A model generated the notes under the pieces. It was not told where the DNA came from, searched no databases, and saw only the letters and a list, made by a program, of their open reading frames with translations. DNA of 13,913 bases from Candidatus Subteraquimicrobium carltonvillense (lineage in GTDB: Bacteria > Actinomycetota > Aquicultoria > Subteraquimicrobiales > Subteraquimicrobiaceae), in the NCBI GenBank assembly GCA_002339355.1, contig DDKQ01000083.1, forward strand, positions 1-13,913. The letters are read 5' to 3'. The translations under genes were made by a program, and so were the position numbers. Shown here in pieces: positions 11,940 through 13,913 of this stretch (positions are counted from its first letter, which is position 1; every line of letters begins with the position of its first letter).

Positions 11940-13913
11940 GTGAAAGGAGTGAGTGTAAAAGGTGAAATTTTCAAGGAGGGGTTTTTCAAACTTACTGGTG
12001 CATCAATTGTTTCTACTGCGCTACTTCGCTTCGGCTTTGATGTATCGGCGATTGCTGAGGAAGTAGAGGAACTGAGAATCAAGGGTGCGAAAGAAGCGCC
12101 CACCATTTGTCCTTATTGTTCTTGTGGTTGTGGTCAAATCGTTCACGTTGAAGGGGGGAAAGTCATCAACATCGAAGGCGACCCCGACCATCCCGTGAAT
12201 GAAGGAGCTCGCTGCAGTAAGGGAGCTGCCCTATTGCAACTCGGTCCCGATAATGAGCGGCGTCTTGATAGAGTTCTTTACCGAGCACCCGGCAGTGCAG
12301 ACTGGGAGGAAAAGAGTTGGGATTGGGCGATCGAGGAGATCGCCAAGAGAGTTAAGGAAACCCGAGACAAGAACTGGATAGCCACGGAGACCATCGATGG
12401 CGTGGATTATACGGTAAATAGAACCGATGCCATCGGTGCTTTCGGTGGAGCGCCTCTGGACACTGAGGAGGTCTACGCTCACGTGAAGTTGATGCGGGCT
12501 CTTGGTGTCTGCTTCTTAGAGCATCAGGCGCGCTTGTGACATTCCTCTACCGTCGCCGGTCTGGCGGCAACCTATGGTAGAGGAGCGATGACCAATCAAT
12601 GGACCGACATAAAGAACGCCAAGTGCATCGTGATCTGCGGCAGCAATGCGGCGGAAAATCACCCCATGGCTTTTCGCTGGGTGACCAAGGCAATTGAGGA
12701 GAATGATGCGAAGCTCATCGTCATAGATCCCAGGTTTACCAGGTCTGCGGCTAAGGCTCACATCTTTGTCCAGCATCGTCCGGGCGCCGATCTCGTCCTA
12801 TTCGGTGGGTTGATCAACCATGTCCTCGAGAAAAAACTCTGGGATGAGGACTATGTTTTGGCGCACACCAATGCCTTGTACAGGGTGAATCCGGCTTTTT
12901 CATTCAAGGATGGGATATTTTCCGGTTATGATCAGGCGAAAAGAAAATATGACATGGCAACCTGGACCTATCAGCTCGGTCCCAACGGCAAGCCCTTGAA
13001 GGCGGCGAGCGTTGATGACCCGGATTGTGTCTTCGCCAAGCTCAAAGAGCATTATTCCCGCTACGATGGGGATACTGTATCCAAGGTAACGGGTATTCCC
13101 AAGGATAAATTCCTGGAAATCGCCAAGACCATCGCTGAAAACAGACCGGGCACTCTCCTTTATGCCATGGGTCTCACCCAGCACACCGGTGGTTCCGCTC
13201 TGATTGCATGCTATGCCATGCTCCAACTCCTCCTGGGCAACACCGGCAAGCCCGGAGGAGGCATCAATGCCCTGCGAGGAGAGCCAAACGTGCAGGGTTC
13301 CACCGATATGGCGGCGCTCTTCCACATCATTCCGGCATACCTTGCCGCTCCCACTCACAAAGATACCAATCTTTTGGAATGGACCAAAGCGAGTGGAACC
13401 TTGAGGCGGAAGTTCCTGATCGCCCTGCTCAAAGCGTGGTTTGGCGATGCCTCAACCGCTGAGAATGATTGGTCCTTCGGCTATCTGCCCAAGCGAAATG
13501 GCACGAAGCCTTATTCCTATACGGACATGATGAACGCGATGTACGCGGGGACGATTAAGGGTGCCATCTGCATGGGACAGAATATCCTTGTGGGTGCCCC
13601 CAATGCCAATCTGATGCAGGCAGCCCTGGAGAAGCTGGGGTGGCTGGTGGTCGTGGATCTCTTCCAGAATGAGACCGCCGCCTTCTGGAAGGCTCCGGGA
13701 GCAAACCCTGAAGCTATCGATACAGAGGTATTCCTCTTGCCCGCCTGTGGACCTTACGAGAAAGAGGGAAGTTTCGTGGACAGTGGGCGGAAGGTGCAAT
13801 GGAAGTACAAAGCCGTTGATGGTCCTGGAGAAGCTTTGCCGGACCTCGATATCGTCACCGAGCTCGCAATGAAACTCAAGGAGCTCTACGCGGGGAGCAC
13901 CGATCCCAAGGAT
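11940..13913 (+). CDS. fdhA: Formate dehydrogenase alpha subunit, selenocysteine-containing (cut by window edge)
   Basis: Catalytic molybdopterin subunit that oxidises formate or reduces CO2. TGA codon 200 (12537-12539) is read as selenocysteine: the context EHQARL-U-HSSTVAGLAATYGRGAMTNQW is the classic FDH active site and a SECIS follows. The N-terminal [4Fe-4S] site is Cys57, Cys60, Cys64 and Cys92 (CPYCSCGCG ... RCSKGA). The frame stays open to the window end (658 codons of an expected 900-1000), including GNTGKPGGGINALRGEPNVQGSTD. Residues 11-40 resemble a Tat leader (FFKLTGAS then a hydrophobic run), but the twin arginines are replaced by Lys-Glu. The GTG start has GGGAG 9 nt upstream; a stronger GGAGGTGAT at 11902 has no usable start in frame except a rare ATT. 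Iron-sulfur and other partner subunits presumably follow downstream. Confidence 0.93.
12537..12584 (+). promoter_or_regulatory. Bacterial SECIS element in fdhA
   Basis: Directly follows the Sec TGA. The apical stem 12552-12557 pairs with 12563-12568 (6 pairs, one G-U) and closes a GGUCU loop, the same loop core as in E. coli fdhF. The lower stem 12543-12551 pairs with 12576-12584 (9 pairs, TCCTCTACC with GGTAGAGGA). The loop guanines start 19 nt after the TGA, inside the usual range for SelB recognition. Confidence 0.88.

Noticed and set aside
12537..12539. fdhA as a broken gene
   Set aside because: The TGA sits exactly at the known Sec site and has a full SECIS, so it is recoded rather than a nonsense mutation.

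Overview
The window looks like a piece of chromosome from an anaerobic, selenocysteine-using bacterium with a Gram-positive type SOS system, most likely from a deep-branching actinobacterial or Firmicutes-like lineage. That placement is inference. It rests on a perfect LexA box of the CGAAC-N4-GTTCG type in front of sbcD, a SECIS-bearing formate dehydrogenase gene, strong GGAGGTGAT-like ribosome binding sites, and an MtnP variant with MTQYPE and CASGSL motifs. No rRNA, canonical tRNA, transposase, phage gene or CRISPR array was seen.

Layout: positions 1-2867 (minus strand) hold sbcC (cut by the left edge) and sbcD, a nuclease operon behind an SOS-box promoter at 2887-2940. The plus strand from 3182 to 9332 carries a closely spaced run: an MgtC/SapB membrane protein with an ACT-like tail, a DUF523/TudS-like iron-sulfur protein, a glutamate-cysteine ligase-like (GCS2) enzyme, a phosphatidylserine decarboxylase, a PP-loop tRNA thiolation-type protein interrupted by an in-frame TGA, methylthioadenosine phosphorylase, and an APH-fold kinase. 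After a repeat-filled gap (9333-9683) come an APS kinase-like gene, a gap holding a predicted four-way-junction structure (10333-10438), and a site-2 protease with CBS domains. A gap with a very strong terminator hairpin (11845-11891) then leads into a selenocysteine formate dehydrogenase alpha subunit that runs off the right edge.

Functional themes: sulfur chemistry recurs (thiouracil desulfurase-like protein, tRNA thiolation-type protein, GCS2 ligase, MTA phosphorylase, APS kinase), although no single pathway is complete here. The formate dehydrogenase implies formate or CO2 metabolism, molybdenum or tungsten cofactor, and Sec machinery elsewhere in the genome.

The most unusual features are non-genic or recoding-related. 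Most spacers contain short, degenerate, word-like repeats, with a different word in most of them, and at least two run into coding ends. Palindromic repeats are inserted in frame in both sbcC and sbcD. A nested inverted-repeat island fills 9333-9683. A cloverleaf-like structure lies at 10333-10438. Two genes contain in-frame TGA codons: one is clearly Sec, the other unexplained.
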